From assembly GCA_036426205.1 (NCBI GenBank), contig CM071573.1, forward strand, positions 40,377,606 through 40,441,605: 64,000 nucleotides of DNA, written 5' to 3'. The notes under the pieces are model-generated. The model worked only from the letters and a program-made list of their open reading frames with translations. It was not told the origin of the DNA and ran no database searches. Position numbers and translations under genes: made by a program. Positions within the stretch are counted from its first letter, which is position 1, and the number at the start of each line of letters is the position of its first letter. The stretch comes from Ascaphus truei. Lineage: Eukaryota; Chordata; Amphibia; Anura; Ascaphidae. This document shows, one piece after another, positions 1 to 11,158 of the stretch.

Positions 1-99
1 TACCTTGATCCACAGCTCCAATTATATAATGAATGATATCCAAGCAGATACATGTAACATATAATTAGCTTACTTTGCATTGCTTTGTATGACTCTCAC

Positions 100-253
100 C
101 TGGAAGCTGTCCTGATTGCTTCTGGTATAAAGCAGGAAACGTGTGTTAATCTTCTCTGGTGTCCATGGTAAGTTTACACGGGGCCTTTCTATGGTACCAG
201 TCCAGGTTGTCATCTGAAAAGCAGCCAATTCTGTTTGTAGCAAACCTTTTCTC
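100..253 (-). pseudogene. Pancreatic-lipase-like gene B, N-terminal coding exon (frameshifted)
   Basis: The minus strand encodes the mature N-terminus of a pancreatic lipase-family protein (secreted triglyceride lipase or lipase-related protein). Three conserved blocks appear in order: KVCYK, IGCFSDD, then WTGTIERP...[16 protein letters not shown]. They match the known VCYERLGCFSDD-PWSG-ITERP...NTRFLLYT start of PNLIP. The acceptor (T-rich tract then AG, positions 255-254) and donor (CAG|GTGAG, positions 99-98) give a 154-bp exon, the size expected for this PNLIP exon. The three blocks lie in three different frames. One shift falls between CYK and IGCF, and a second between SDD and WTG; each is compatible with +1 or -2. 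Either this copy is a pseudogene or the assembly has base errors. Gene A's C-terminal exons lie upstream on the same strand at 18.6-20.9 kb, so this exon belongs to a second, downstream gene whose remainder is left of the window. Its signal-peptide exon was not found. Confidence 0.8.
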
Positions 254-354
254 CTATAAAAAATCTGGTGTTGTAATGTTCCTAAGTGACTGGCGGTTTC
301 AGTGTACTGGATGGCATCTGTAATACTCATTCAATATGGAGCCCTGAACAGACT

Positions 355-987
355 AAGGGGCCTATTCACAAAGCGGTGATAAAATCAGTGCATTGTCGCC
401 CGACCTTGGGGCAGATGCACTAAGCGCCGGAAAAAAAAAATCGCTATTGATTTGAAATTGCCATTTTTTACAGCGTTGCTATCACAGTATGCAGTGATAG
501 CAACATTTGCAAAAATGGCGAGTAGCCGGCGACGAGATAATCGCCTCGGATGGTCCCCGTGGGTGTCCTTGGATCCTCGGTTGGTTCTCGTGGGTCCCCG
601 CTGGCCTGCAGTACCAATCCTGTTGCAAAAAAAATAAATGTGGCATACATTTCAATAAATACACCTCCCCTCCTCCCCCCCCCAAACACATACAGTAAAG
701 TAATGGGCAAAATAACTATTATCCAGTTATGGATAATAGCCATTTGACCATTATTAAATCAACATTAGGCCAGTCAGCTAAATATTTTTTTTTTTTTATT
801 GTACTGTTTGCTGCCCACGGAGACAAGGACGGTGATGAGAAATGAGGACAACCTTCATCATGGCCCAGGTAGGTGCAAGTTTTATTTACTTTATTCTGGC
901 TGATGTTTTATTTTTAAATGGGCAAATGCACTATTATCCATATCTGGATAATAGTAATTTTGACCATTACTGTACTGTATATATTGG
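355..987. repeat. Fragment of multi-palindrome repeat family
   Basis: This starts with the motif GGGGCCTATTCACAAAG, which also begins the copy at 12452. It carries the GC-rich GTGGGTGTCC-type minisatellite (550-610) and a short inverted repeat around the motif ATTATCC..GGATAATAG (718-735, again at 935-955). It also holds the GCTGCCCACGGAGA..AAGGACGGTGATGAG block, found again near 13965 and in related form near 25050-25085. No coding potential was recognised. The LINE copy begins directly after it, so the end of this fragment is approximate. Confidence 0.6.
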
Positions 988-2785
988 GGGGAGAATACAA
1001 AATATCCCTGTTTGCGGATGATGTTATTCTAACCTTGACTGAACCGCACACTTCCCTCCCCACCTTGAGAAACTGTTGGATCAATTTAGTCGATTGTCTG
1101 ATTAAAAATAAACACGGACAAATCTGAGCCCCCAACATCTCCCTCCTAGACCCTACATGGACTCTTACAAAATAATTTTAAATACAAGTGGAATAACTCG
1201 CATATCAAATATCTAGGGATAAAAATAGCGAGCTCGTACGGCTCCTGTATCACGCCAACTACACCCCCTCTCTTTCCGCCAGATCAAAGAGACCTGGGAG
1301 CCTGGCAGTCCCATCAGATTCTTGGTTTGGAAGAATTGTGTCCCAAAAATGAATGTCCTCCCCCGATTACTTTACTACTTTCAGACCCTCCCTGTCCCTT
1401 TCCCACTAGCAGAATTGCGAAATATCCAATCCCAATCTCGTCTCCGCTTATATGGCAGCAGCACGAAGACCTAGGTTTCCGAGATCGGTGCCTTTTGGCG
1501 TCAAAGACGAGATGGGGCCTGGGGGGCCCCGGATGAAGATCAGATATTACCAGGCGCCCAGATGAGGCAGGCGGGGTGGTATGGAACAACCCTCGCCCAG
1601 ACCTCTAATTGCTGGTTAGAAATAGATAGACGCCCACCACGCGTCCCCCACCCCCCTCTCAGCCCTACTATGGTCTCAGACCCACAAAGCAGGAAAGCCC
1701 AGAATTCGACCTCGAGGCAATTGAGATGCACGTGGTCATCATGGATTAAAACCAAAGGGAAACATGCCCTAGCTTTATCCCCTCACAACTCACCCCCATT
1801 TTCGGGAACCCGGACTTCCACCCGGCTGCGTCCCGTACCCATTCGGCCAATTTCAGGGCCTAAATATCAGAGTTATTGCGGATCTGCTGGAAAGTGATGA
1901 GGTCTTGCCCTTTCAAGAATTTAGGAAAAATTATGGTCCCAGACCTCCCTCATATTCAATACCTGCAGATTAGCACTTCCGAGAGCCCAATCCCCTAGCC
2001 TAAAATTCCCAGGCGTTCCAGATTCGAGACCCTATGTCTCAAGGGGAGTATCAGAAGGGCTTAATCTCTGAGGTATAAAAAATATGGAGGCCGCCCAATC
2101 CCCCCCACTCACTCCTATATGCAAAAGTGGAGTCGAAGACCTGAACAACCCGCCCATAGACCTGGGACTGGGAGGATGTCTGGGAGTTTGCTACCAAAAC
2201 ATCATTTGCTCAGTCACGAAGAAATATCTACAAAAATCTTATTCCAATGGACCTGACCCAGAGTAGACTGAGCCAGATCTACCCAGGCACCCATCCGATG
2301 TGTCTGGGGGGATGTGGTCAAAGGGGTGACATGCCCACATTTGGTGGACATTGCCGAGATCCAGAGGTTCTGGACCCGATCCAGAGCCTCTGATTGAGAG
2401 ATTTGGACTTAGAGGTCCCCTTGAACACCCTGATCTACGTACTGGGGAAACCAATTGAAGACCTCTCTGCCCCTATAGCCATACTTACATCTGCGATCCT
2501 TACCCACCAGATGTTGGGTAAGTGTGGGCCGCAGGGACCAAACAAGGACCCCCCCGGACACCGTCGGGGACCACCCGGAGGCCCCTGTGACACCCTCGCA
2601 GCACCGCCTGAGAACCACGCAGACACGCGCGGGCACCACCAAGAACCCTGGACCTCGCACGGGGGCCCCAGACACCCGAGACTGACCACCCGCCTAAGAC
2701 CCCCAGAGACCCACGGGGTTATTGTGGCCTTCTAGACTTAAAGAACAATGTTAAAGACACTTATTAGTCATTAGTCATTGGTTAG
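988..2785 (+). mobile_element. L1-clade LINE, 5'-truncated copy 1
   Basis: The sequence begins inside the reverse-transcriptase domain (EYKISLFADDVILTLTEPH) and runs to the 3' end. It is collinear with the minus-strand copy at 6411-8985. Many indels and stops break the frame, so no protein can be made. The C-terminal part (about 2100-2500) matches the Cys/Trp-rich end of ORF2 in the other copy. A GC-rich minisatellite (2530-2710) and the tail CTTATTAGTCATTAGTCATT follow. It is older than copy 2, judging by its broken frame. Confidence 0.85.
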
Positions 2786-3156
2786 CATCTAATTTTCTGT
2801 AGCTGTATCAATATGGAAATGGTGATTCTGCCTCTAGTTGTTTTTTTTTTTTTTTTTATATTTTCCTTTATTGTGTCTTTTGATGCCTGACAGGTATAAC
2901 AATCCCAACATGGCGAAACATGTTTGTCAAAAAACAAAATACGGCACATAACAGGGAGGTTTCGGAGACGCACAATAAACCTTTTTTCCATTTACAGTGG
3001 TGAAAAGAGAGGGGATGACGAGGGGCGGGCGGATATTTGGGGACGACATTGGGAAAAGCGGGGGGAGGGGTGAGGGGAGAGGGGGGGATTGTGGCGGGGA
3101 GGGGCGCATCGGCCCTCGGTAGCAAGGGTAGCAAGGGTTCTAGTGTTTAAGTAGGG
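2786..3156. other. No gene; short unassigned stretch with a T-run and G-rich tract
   Basis: It contains a T17-18 run near 2840 and a G-rich purine tract (3010-3110) next to the left LTR. I see no open frame with recognisable protein similarity. Confidence 0.5.
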
Positions 3157-3630
3157 TGTTACAGGGTAAACAAAAGCCAACAGTTATATGCCTGGAAAAC
3201 CTATGTCTAGTCTGCAGTGCAGCACTGACTAGGTTAACTATCAGCGGGGAACCTCAGGACATTAGTTGGATCCCAGCTTCCTAATCAAGGTGTGTTAAAA
3301 CAACCCAGTCTGTAACACATAAGGGCTGTCTGTTGAGAGTGAGTGAGTTAAGCTGGCTAAAGAGATTGCTGGAGAGAGTTCCTGATACAAGGTCTGATAG
3401 AAAAGTAGATGAATTTGAACTGTCTGTCCCCTGCATAGAGAAGGGCAACTGCCATATACACTGTCTGCTAAAGAAGAACTGTTTTGTATGTCTGCTGAAG
3501 AAAAAGACCATTTTTCCTTTTGTTGCTGATAAGAAGCTATTTTGTTTTGTGTGCTGTATATTTTCAAGGCTAAATAAATAAGCCTTGTCAAGAAAAATCC
3601 GCGTGTGTAGTTGCAATGTACCCTGCAACA
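3157..3630 (+). repeat. Left LTR
   Basis: 474 bp, TGTTACAGGG...CCCTGCAACA. It is closely similar to 5538-6003 along its full length, with small indels. Confidence 0.85.
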
Positions 3631-3632
3631 TA

Positions 3633-3650
3633 TGGTGTCAGAAGTGAGAT
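3633..3650 (+). other. Primer-binding site of the LTR element
   Basis: TGGTGTCAGAAGTGAGAT begins 2 bp after the left LTR. It has the form of gypsy-type PBS sequences complementary to a tRNA 3' end. The tRNA identity was not determined. Confidence 0.6.
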
Positions 3651-4462
3651 TTGATTTTTTTCAAAAGGCTCCTGCAGTTAAAGGGCACACACCACACACA
3701 ACGAATGAAAAATGTTTGAAAGCGTTTCTGTGCGAGCAGGGCCCAGGCTGCAAGCGGAGAGAGATGAAAGACTACAAACAGCATAGATGAGCCGATTGCC
3801 AGCTGTGACCCAATTCCAGGGGTCTGCCATCCAAAACTTGCAGCAAAACCCCGGTACTACTCCTAGGAAAATTGCATGAGGCAGAGGCTTTTTACTGACT
3901 TTTTGAAAGAGTTGCCGAAGCTCAGGGCTGGGCTACAGATCGCTGGGCAACTCACTGCTTTGGCCCCTCTCCTATAGAGAAGCCCAGGCCTCATATCAGG
4001 GTCTCCCCAACAGATCAGGCCATGGACTACCGCAAGTAAAAGCCGCCATACTGGATCGCTTAGTAGTAGGCTGTGTCCAGAGAGGTAATACTGGTATACA
4101 CATACATGTCCAGAGAGGTAGAAATGGAAACAGACAAGCACAGCTTGTATAAGTAAAACTGTATTACAATGGTAAAAAAAGATCGCTCACTCACGTGAGA
4201 AAACACCGGCGGGTATGGGGTCACACGAGCGCAGCAACCATTTAGAAATCCTTCAGCTGGTCCCAGCTAAAATCTATGAGGTGGTTCCGGTATCAGCATC
4301 CAGCACTGAGTCCCGGAAGTGATGTCACGCACTCTTGCGAGTGTTTGCCTCCATTTTCACGTCTGGCGTCTAAGCTTCAGGCAAGCTGGGCATGTTACTA
4401 TGTCCAGAGATGTAATACTGGTTTACACATACTGTACACATTACCAGAGAGGTAATACAGTA

Positions 4463-4817
4463 CTGACACACTTTATTGCAGTGTGGTCGGTACCGCAAGC
4501 CGGGAGATTTCCCGGCTTGCTAGTGGCCGCCCCTCGGCGTGCCGCGCGTCATAGACGCGCGGTCACGCGTCTTCGGGAGCGTGCGCCCCCTGCACGCGCG
4601 TCCAGGGCCTCCCCGAGGGAGCCCTGGTGTCCCGCGATCGCGGGACAGCGGCAGGGGGTTCCGGGGGACCCGGCGGACCCGGCAGCGGTAGGAAGAGCGC
4701 CCCGATCGGAGGGCGCTCTTCCGCTGCTTCGGCGCGCGCCCGTCACACTCGGGCGCGCGCCAGGCTACTGCTGCGGCCAAGAACGGGCAAATGCTCGAAT
4801 AAACTTGGCCGCAGCAG
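4463..4817. mobile_element. TA-target MITE nested in the LTR element
   Basis: The ends CTGACACACTTTATTGCAG and, on the other strand, CTGCTGCGGCCAAGTTTATT are related inverted repeats flanked by TA. The interior is very GC-rich, with short palindromes such as AAGCCGGGAGATTTCCCGGCTT and GCGCGCGCCCG..CGGGCGCGCGC. The ends resemble the MITE at 45156-45537, so both probably belong to one mariner-like family. Confidence 0.6.
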
Positions 4818-5537
4818 TACCAAACACATTCATGTCCAGTATTACTTGTCATTTTTTACTGGACCTAGCAGGGCTGCCGACAGGGGTGGGGGGCAGAAGG
4901 GACAGATGTTCCGGGTCTGGTGTCTGCGGGGGAACGGCGGCCAGTGCTGCACTTTGAGCCCGACCTCTGGCCAGGTAGTCTCGCAGCCGGGCCCTGCTCT
5001 CCTTCAACTGCAGCTTCCGGCATGGCATCAGAGGGAGACCCGACACGTGTGCCACTGCTCTAACATGTGGGACAGAGTGGAAGAAAATCACTCCAAGCCC
5101 TGTAATATTTCCTCCACTTTATTGGGAAAAGCAGCAGGATACAGATACTTGTGGATGGTGTGTAGTGGTGATTATTAGTTAGAAACCGGTAAAAAGAGAT
5201 GGCCTCACCATGGGAGATGAACAGAGAAGGGGTTCTGTACTCACTGTCTCCAGGGTGGAAAAGGAAGTGAGGGGCAGTGTGGGTAAAGGGAATAGCCTTG
5301 GGACAGACTATCTAGGCCATACAGGAGGGGGGGGCAGATTAGCCCATTCTGGTTAGTATCTCAGGGGCTGCAGTAGCAGCTCACTGCTTCCATGCCCAGA
5401 GGCAAGAAATACAACATTGTTGCAAGTTACACAGGCACAGTATATGTGTGCAAACTCCATGCAGCTGGGAATAAGATCTGACAGGCAGAAACTGCACAGG
5501 AGAGAGGGGGTGAGTCAGAAATGTAGTTCTTGTTCCA

Positions 5538-6003
5538 TGACAGAAAGGGTAAACAAAAGCCACCAGTTATATGCCTGGAAAACATATGTCTAGTCTGCAG
5601 TGCAGCACTGACTAGGTTAACTTCAGCTGGGAACCTCAGGACAATTAGTTGGATCCCAGCTGCCTAATCAAGGTGTGTTAAAACCCAGTCTGTAAACACA
5701 TGGAGGCTGTCTGTTGAGGAGTGAGGAGTAAGCTGCTAAAGAGATTGCTGGAGAGATTTCCTGATACAAGGTCTGATTAGAAAAGTAGATGAATTGTGAA
5801 CTGTCTGTCCCCTGCATAGAGAAGGGCAACTGCCATATACACTGTCTGCTAAAGAGAAACTGTTTTTGTCTGTCTGCTGAAGAAAAGCCATTTTCCTTTT
5901 GTTGCTGATAAGAAGCTATTTTTGTTTTGTGTGCTGTATATTTTGCAAAAAAAATAAGCCTTGTCAAGAAAGCCGCGTGTGTAGTTGCATGTACCCTGCA
6001 ACA
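5538..6003 (+). repeat. Right LTR
   Basis: Second copy of the 3157-3630 LTR. Its first bases are altered (TGACAGAAAGGG instead of TGTTACAGGG), so the exact start is uncertain. Confidence 0.8.
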
Positions 6004-6039
6004 GTGCCCTGAACTTTTTGTATTTTGTATGTGTATATA

Positions 6040-6410
6040 TATATATACACAGGCAGTCCTCGGTTATCCGACACAATGCGTTACTCAAAATGGTGTTGGA
6101 TAGCGAAACGTTGTAAAGCGAAACACGTTTTCCCATAGGAACACTGTTTAAATGAAAGGTTACGTTCCAGAAGGAATTTTTAATGCTAAAATACCCCAAA
6201 TATTTTAATCAGACAATAAATATGCAGCACACACCTAAATTATATAGTGCATATACTGTATTATATATATAATATAACATAATATATAATATAAAAATAT
6301 AATATATAGTATAATATATACACATAAACAACTTTGCAAAGCGTCGTAAGAGCGTTGGATAAGCCGTTTTGGCGTTGCAAAAATGAACATAGGTATGCAT
6401 TGCATAGCGT
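6040..6410. repeat. AT-rich stretch with a MITE-like GCGAAAC/GTTGGATA repeat
   Basis: AGGCAGTCCTCGGTTATCC (6051-6069) and an opposing GCGTTGGATAAGCC block (6351-6364) look like the ends of a small interspersed element. Between them is a TATAAT-rich tract (6240-6325). There is no coding sequence. Confidence 0.4.
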
Positions 6411-6772
6411 TGGTGACTAATGACTAATAAGTGTCTTTAACATTGTTCTTTAAGTCTAGAAGGCCACAATAACCCCGTGGGTCTCTGGGGGTCTTCGGGT
6501 GGTCCCCTCGGGTGTCTGGGGGCCCTGCGAGTGTCCAGGGGTTCTTGGGTGGTGCCCGCGCGTGTCTGGTGGTTCTCAGGCGGTGCCTGCGGGTGTCCAG
6601 GGGCCTCCGGGTGGTCCCCGCGTGTGTCCGGGGGTCCTTGTTTGGTCCCTGCGGCCCACACTCTCCCAACATCTGGTGGCCGTAAGGATCGCAGATGTAA
6701 GTCTGGCTATAGGGGCAGAGAGGTCTTCAATTGGTTTCCCCAGTACGTAGATCAGGGTGTTCAAGGGGACCT

Positions 6773-7072
6773 CTAAGTCCAAAGTCTCTCAATCAGGAGG
6801 CTCTGGATCCGGGTCCAGAACCTCTGGATCTCCGGGCATGTCCACCAAATGTGGGGCATGTCACCCCTTTGACCACATCCCCTCCAGCACACATCGGAGG
6901 TGCCTGGGTAGATCTGGCTCAGTCTACTCTGGGTCAGGTACCATTGGAATAAGATTTTGTAGATATTTTCCTTCGTGACTGAGCAAATTGATGTTTTGGT
7001 AGCAACCTCCCAGACATCCTCCCAGTCCTCCAGGTCTATGGGGGTGTTCAGGTCTTCGCTCCACTTTTGCAT
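6773..7072 (-). pseudogene. C-terminal Cys-rich part of the same ORF2, out of frame
   Basis: The minus strand encodes MQKWSEDLNTPIDLEDW, then CWRGCGQRGDMPHIWWTC and a Trp-rich end. This has the typical spacing of the L1 ORF2 C-terminal domain (C-x-x-C-G...HxxWxCP). It follows the RT frame after a frameshift near 7073-7128. The next part (EVPLNTLIYVLGKPIEDLS) is in yet another frame at about 6660-6780. Confidence 0.75.
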
Positions 7073-7127
7073 ATAGGAGTGAGTGGGGGGGATTGGGCGG
7101 CCTCCAATATTTTGTATACCTCAGAGA

Positions 7128-8985
7128 TTAAGCCCTTCTGATACTCCCCTTTGAGACATAGGGTCTCGAATCTGGAACGCCTGGGAATTTTAGGCTAGGG
7201 GATTGGGCTCTCCGGAAGTGCCTAATCTGCAGGTATTGAAATATGGGGAGGTCTGGGGACCATAATTTATTCCTAAATTCTTGAAAGGGCAAGACCTCAT
7301 CACTTTCCAGCAGATCCGCAATAACTCTGATATTTAGGCCCTGAAATTGGCCGAATTGGGTACGGGAGCAGCCGGGTGGGAAGTCCGGGTTCCCGAAAAT
7401 GGGGGTGAGTTGTGAGGGGGATAAAGCTAGGCCATGTTTCCCTTTGGTTTTAATCCATGATGACCACGTGCATCTCATTGCCTCGAGGTCGAATCTCTGG
7501 GGCTTTCTGCTTTTGTGGGTCTGAGACCATAGTAGGGCTGAGAGGGGGGTGGGGGACGCGTGGTGCGTCTCTATTTCTAACCAGCAATTAGAGGTCGGGA
7601 GGTTGTTCCATACCACCGCCTGCCTCATCTGGGCCGCCTGGTAATATCTGACTTCATCCGGGGCCCCCAGGCCCCATCTCGTCTTTGACGCCAAAAGCAC
7701 CGATCTCGGAAACCTAGGTCTTCGTTGCTGCCATATAAAGCGGAGAATGTGGGCTTGGATATTTCGCAATTCTGCTAGTGGGAAAGGGACAGGGAGGGTC
7801 TGAAAGTAGTAAAGTAATCGGGGGAGGACATTCATTTTGGCGGACACAATTCTTCCAAACCAAGAAATCTGATGGGCATGCCAGGCCTCCAGGTCTCTCT
7901 TGATCTGGCGGAAGAGAGGGGGGTAGTTGGCGTGATACAGTGAGCCGTACGAGCTCGCTATTTTTATCCCTAGATATTTGATATGCGAGTTATTCCACTT
8001 GTATTTAAAATTATTTTGTAAGAGTTTCCATGTAGGGTCTAGGAGGGAGATGTTGAGGGCCTCAGATTTGTCCGTGTTTATTTTGTAATCAGACAATCGA
8101 CTAAATTGATCCAACAGTTTCTCAAGGTTGGGGAGGGAAGTGTGCGGTTCAGTCAAGGTTAGAATAACATCATCCGCAAACAGGGATATTTTGTATTCCC
8201 TGTCTGCGATTGGAATGCCCTTTATGCTGGGTTCAGCTCTGATCCTAGCAGCTAGAGGCTCTATGCACAGGGCAAATAGTAGGGGGGATAGGGGGCAACC
8301 TTGCCTGGTACCATTTTTGATCGTTATTGGGTTGGAGAGCCCACCTGGGAGTTTTAAGAGAGGGGTGGGGTTGGTATAGAGGGCTCGCACCCCTTCGAGG
8401 AATGGGCCTGAGAAACCAAACCGGAGCATAGTTTGGTCTAGAAAGGACCATTTGATTCGGTCGAAAGCCTTTTCGGCGTCAAGACTAAGTATCAAGGCCT
8501 GGGACTGTTTGAGGTGCACGTGGTCTATAATATTAATAATTTTGCGGGTATTGTCAGAGGCCTGTCTTCCTGACACAAAGCCCACCTGGTCTATATGAAT
8601 CAATCTGGGGAGAATAGGGTTCAGTCTGTTTGCCAGGATCTTACTGAAAAGCTTGAGGTCAGTATTGAGTAGGGATATCGGGCGGTAACTACCGCATTGA
8701 AGCGGGTCCCTACCCTCCTTATGAATGATGGCAAGGTTGGCTGCTGATATTGTGCTTGGGATCGGTTCTCCTTGGAGGAAGGAATTGAACATTTCCAGGA
8801 GATAAGGGGAGAGGGATGCTGCAAATTTCTTATAATAAGCGTTGGAAAACCCGTCTGGCCCGGGTGTCTTAGCTATTTTAAGTGCGGAGATGGCCTTAGA
8901 TAGCTCCTCTTGGGATATATCCTGGTTCAGGAACTCAAGCTCCTCCAATGAGAGGGATGGGAGGTTACATTGGGTTAGGTACTGT
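7128..8985 (-). CDS. LINE ORF2 fragment: reverse transcriptase (L1/Tx1-like)
   Basis: About 615 codons are open from ISQEELSKAISALK to the stop at 7128. The reverse transcriptase copies element RNA into DNA at a nicked chromosomal target. Visible motifs in order are KTPGPDGF, SYRPISLLNTDLKLFSKI, DQVGFVSGRQ, LSLDAEKAFDRI, GTRQGCPLSPLLF and the catalytic FADD (about 8166-8180), followed by the L1-type thumb region. The open frame can be extended upstream to an ATG at 9035. Those first ~18 residues are flank-derived and do not resemble ORF2, so I do not count them. The N-terminal endonuclease is absent. The C-terminal Cys/Trp domain sits in another frame at 6773-7072, so the protein is interrupted near 7100. 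It is probably immobile. Confidence 0.88.
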
Positions 8986-10320
8986 GAGCGCGTCGCCGGG
9001 GGCTCCCGGCGGCATCTGCAGTCCGGCGCCGCCATTTTGTGTGCGTTTGCGCATGCGCGGAAGCTCGCACCTGCACAGTGTAGCCCCAGGGGATGCGGCG
9101 GCCATTACAGAGAGGGAGGCAGGTCGCAGATGGCGCTCCATAGTGCAGGGATCCCTAGAAGTCGTGCATGCGCAGTTAGGGCGATGCAGCGCCCATGACA
9201 GAGTTGCGCAGGCTCAGTGGAGAGTAGCGGCGGCCATTACACATCATGCACGCGGCCCCAATGCTAAAGAGGTCCTGAGTGGACTACAACTCCCAGCAGC
9301 CTTTGGGACTGCCCTTTCACCCAGATCACATGCAGCCAGACAACCACTAAGGCTAACAGATTCTCATGCTGCATTTGGATACATTGTTGTGTGCAGTCAG
9401 GAAGCAAACAGTGAAGCACATGAGTTAGTCAGAGCTGGGAACAGGTTAGGGAAGGGTGTGTGTAGGGAGCAGTAGCCACTGCATACTAGGCAAGGTTACC
9501 CCCCCCACCGCCTCTAGGCCCCAGAGAGGCCCTGAGCCATACCATAGATTGTGGTTTCGACAGGGACAGGCACTAGGTAGGTGCACTGCCCCTTTAGTTA
9601 TTTGTTACGTTCAAGGGCACAGCTGCAGTGCTGCGAGCCACTGACAAGTGTGGACTGGGACCAGACCTACCTCATTCATAATAGAGACTATCTGACGGTG
9701 AGATCACCCAGAGGGGAAACCTCTGAATTGGAAGAGGACACCATTGCTGCGGATTCAGTGCTGGATGCAGACGGATCCTCTTATCGTTATTCTGCTGTAC
9801 CCGGGTGCAGGAGCCCCGGGCAAGTATACACCAAGTGCACCAACTATACACCATCTAGTGGGCAGCACTGTCTCATACTTGGGTGGAGTTGTGGAACATT
9901 TGGGACACTTTGGAATATGCTGGGGGGTTGCGGCCCAGTGAGGCCAGGTTAAAGGGTGACACTGCTGTGTTGCTATTGTTGCTGTATGTGATGTTATGTT
10001 TTAGTGCAGATAGTAAACGGTTTTATCCGTACCCTGGTGTAAGTACTTACTGTATGTGGTTCCTGTGTACGGGGTTATTTTACACACTAGAATCCCTGCA
10101 CAGGTGGAGGCGCTGTAAGCAGTACGTTCCGAGATACAACCCAGGCTCCCAGTGGCGGAGGTTCAGGCCTCCTGTGAGCCTAACAGGTTTTGCACAACAC
10201 CTGGTAACATATGTAGATTTCCCCACATGGTCCCTATCTGTGATTGGGGCGGGGGAAACTGTGTTACACATATATAGTATTGTGCATTCTGGTAACACTA
10301 TGAGACAGTAGAATATTACA
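8986..10320. repeat. GC-rich unclassified interspersed repeat block
   Basis: CpG-rich sequence with the motifs GCGGCGGCCATTAC and GGACTACAACTCCCAGCAG. A segment follows containing GTGAGGCCAGGTTAAAGG and CAGGTGGAGGCGCTGTAAGC, which looks like an LTR or DIRS-related repeat. Open frames of 120-175 codons occur but match nothing I know. The exact class is undecided. Confidence 0.35.
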
Positions 10321-10449
10321 TAAAAGGAGACCACGTAAAATACAGATTGTGGGGACATTTTTTTTTTATAAAAATACATTAATACTTTACCCTTTACAGC
10401 TCCCAGGAAAAAGAGACCCACAGACCAGATTACCAACATCTACGGAGAA

Positions 10450-10760
10450 GCAAAAAGAAATTCAATAGCTATTGAGAGCGGCTTTAGTAGGGGCTCGCCT
10501 AGGCTTCCGCAAGCGAGCGGAAGCGTAGGTTTTGGGGAAATTTTAAATGTTCGCGCTTGCGCAGGGCCGATCACGTGAGCGGTTTGCCCAATAAGGACGA
10601 ACCAGCTCCATGACGTCACTGGCCGCCCGCCGACACGCCCCCGACATGCCCCTGGACAGCGCGCTGTCTAAGGCCAGGGAAAGCACCCGCTTTCCCTCAG
10701 CCTCAGCGCGCCTCTGCACGCCAGGAGTAACCATGGCCGAGGCCTTACATGTTATTGCAA
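10450..10760. other. CpG-rich block, possible repeat or CpG island
   Basis: A run of CpG-dense sequence includes a small inverted repeat (CTTCCGC..GCGGAAG, 10505-10525), GATCACGTGAGC and TGACGTCA. No recognisable exon. The rest, to 11150, is plain AT-rich sequence. Confidence 0.35.
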
Positions 10761-11158
10761 TGCATATTGCCTTAATTCCCTCATCTGCGATGCGTTCTCT
10801 AACCTAATATTTATCCCATGTTGGTGCAAACCGATATGTTTGCTAATGTGTAGACGCTGGAACGTACATAGAGCAGTTAAATCCCTATACCCTAATGTGA
10901 TATACAACTAAAACCTGCATATAATAGAGAAAAGCATGTCTGTTGCAAGATCGCAGCCCCATCAGGTATATTTTAAGTTTGAATTAAAACGTTGTATTAC
11001 TATAACTCTATTCCACATAAATTAAACATTTTAAATATGTAATGTCACGGGAGCCCAGGACTAATACCAGAGATCAATATCTCCAGACAGAAACACGAGT
11101 TTATAAAATTAATTTATAGGAAAAAATATCCACAACTGACAAACAGAAAACACACATA

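Larger units (their letters stand above)
3157..6003 (+). mobile_element. Non-autonomous LTR retrotransposon with two LTRs
   Basis: Two direct repeats of about 470 bp (3157-3630 and about 5538-6003) flank a 1.9-kb interior without a recognisable gag or pol frame. The left LTR starts TGTTACAGGG and ends CCCTGCAACA, giving imperfect terminal inversions. Both LTRs carry AATAA-type signals before the shared end GTAGTTGCA..GTACCCTGCAACA. Directly after the left LTR, TGGTGTCAGAAGTGAGA (from 3633) looks like a tRNA primer-binding site of the Ty3/gypsy type, which sets the plus orientation. The G-rich AGGAGAGAGGGGGTGAG before the right LTR may be the polypurine tract. I found no clear target duplication. 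The interior holds a nested MITE (4463-4817). The element would depend on an autonomous partner. Confidence 0.8.
6411..8985 (-). mobile_element. L1-clade LINE, 5'-truncated copy 2
   Basis: Minus-strand non-LTR retrotransposon holding the reverse transcriptase and C-terminal part of ORF2. The 5' boundary is near 8985, where the ORF2-like sequence changes abruptly into GC-rich flank. The endonuclease domain is missing. The 3' end carries a GC-rich minisatellite (6440-6660) and the tail ATTAGTCATTAGTCA rather than poly(A). It is collinear with the plus-strand copy at 988-2785. Confidence 0.9.

Noticed and set aside
4319..5178. Frames of 183-212 codons rich in Arg and Ala
   Set aside because: They cover the CpG-rich MITE in the LTR element; both strands are open there because of GC content.
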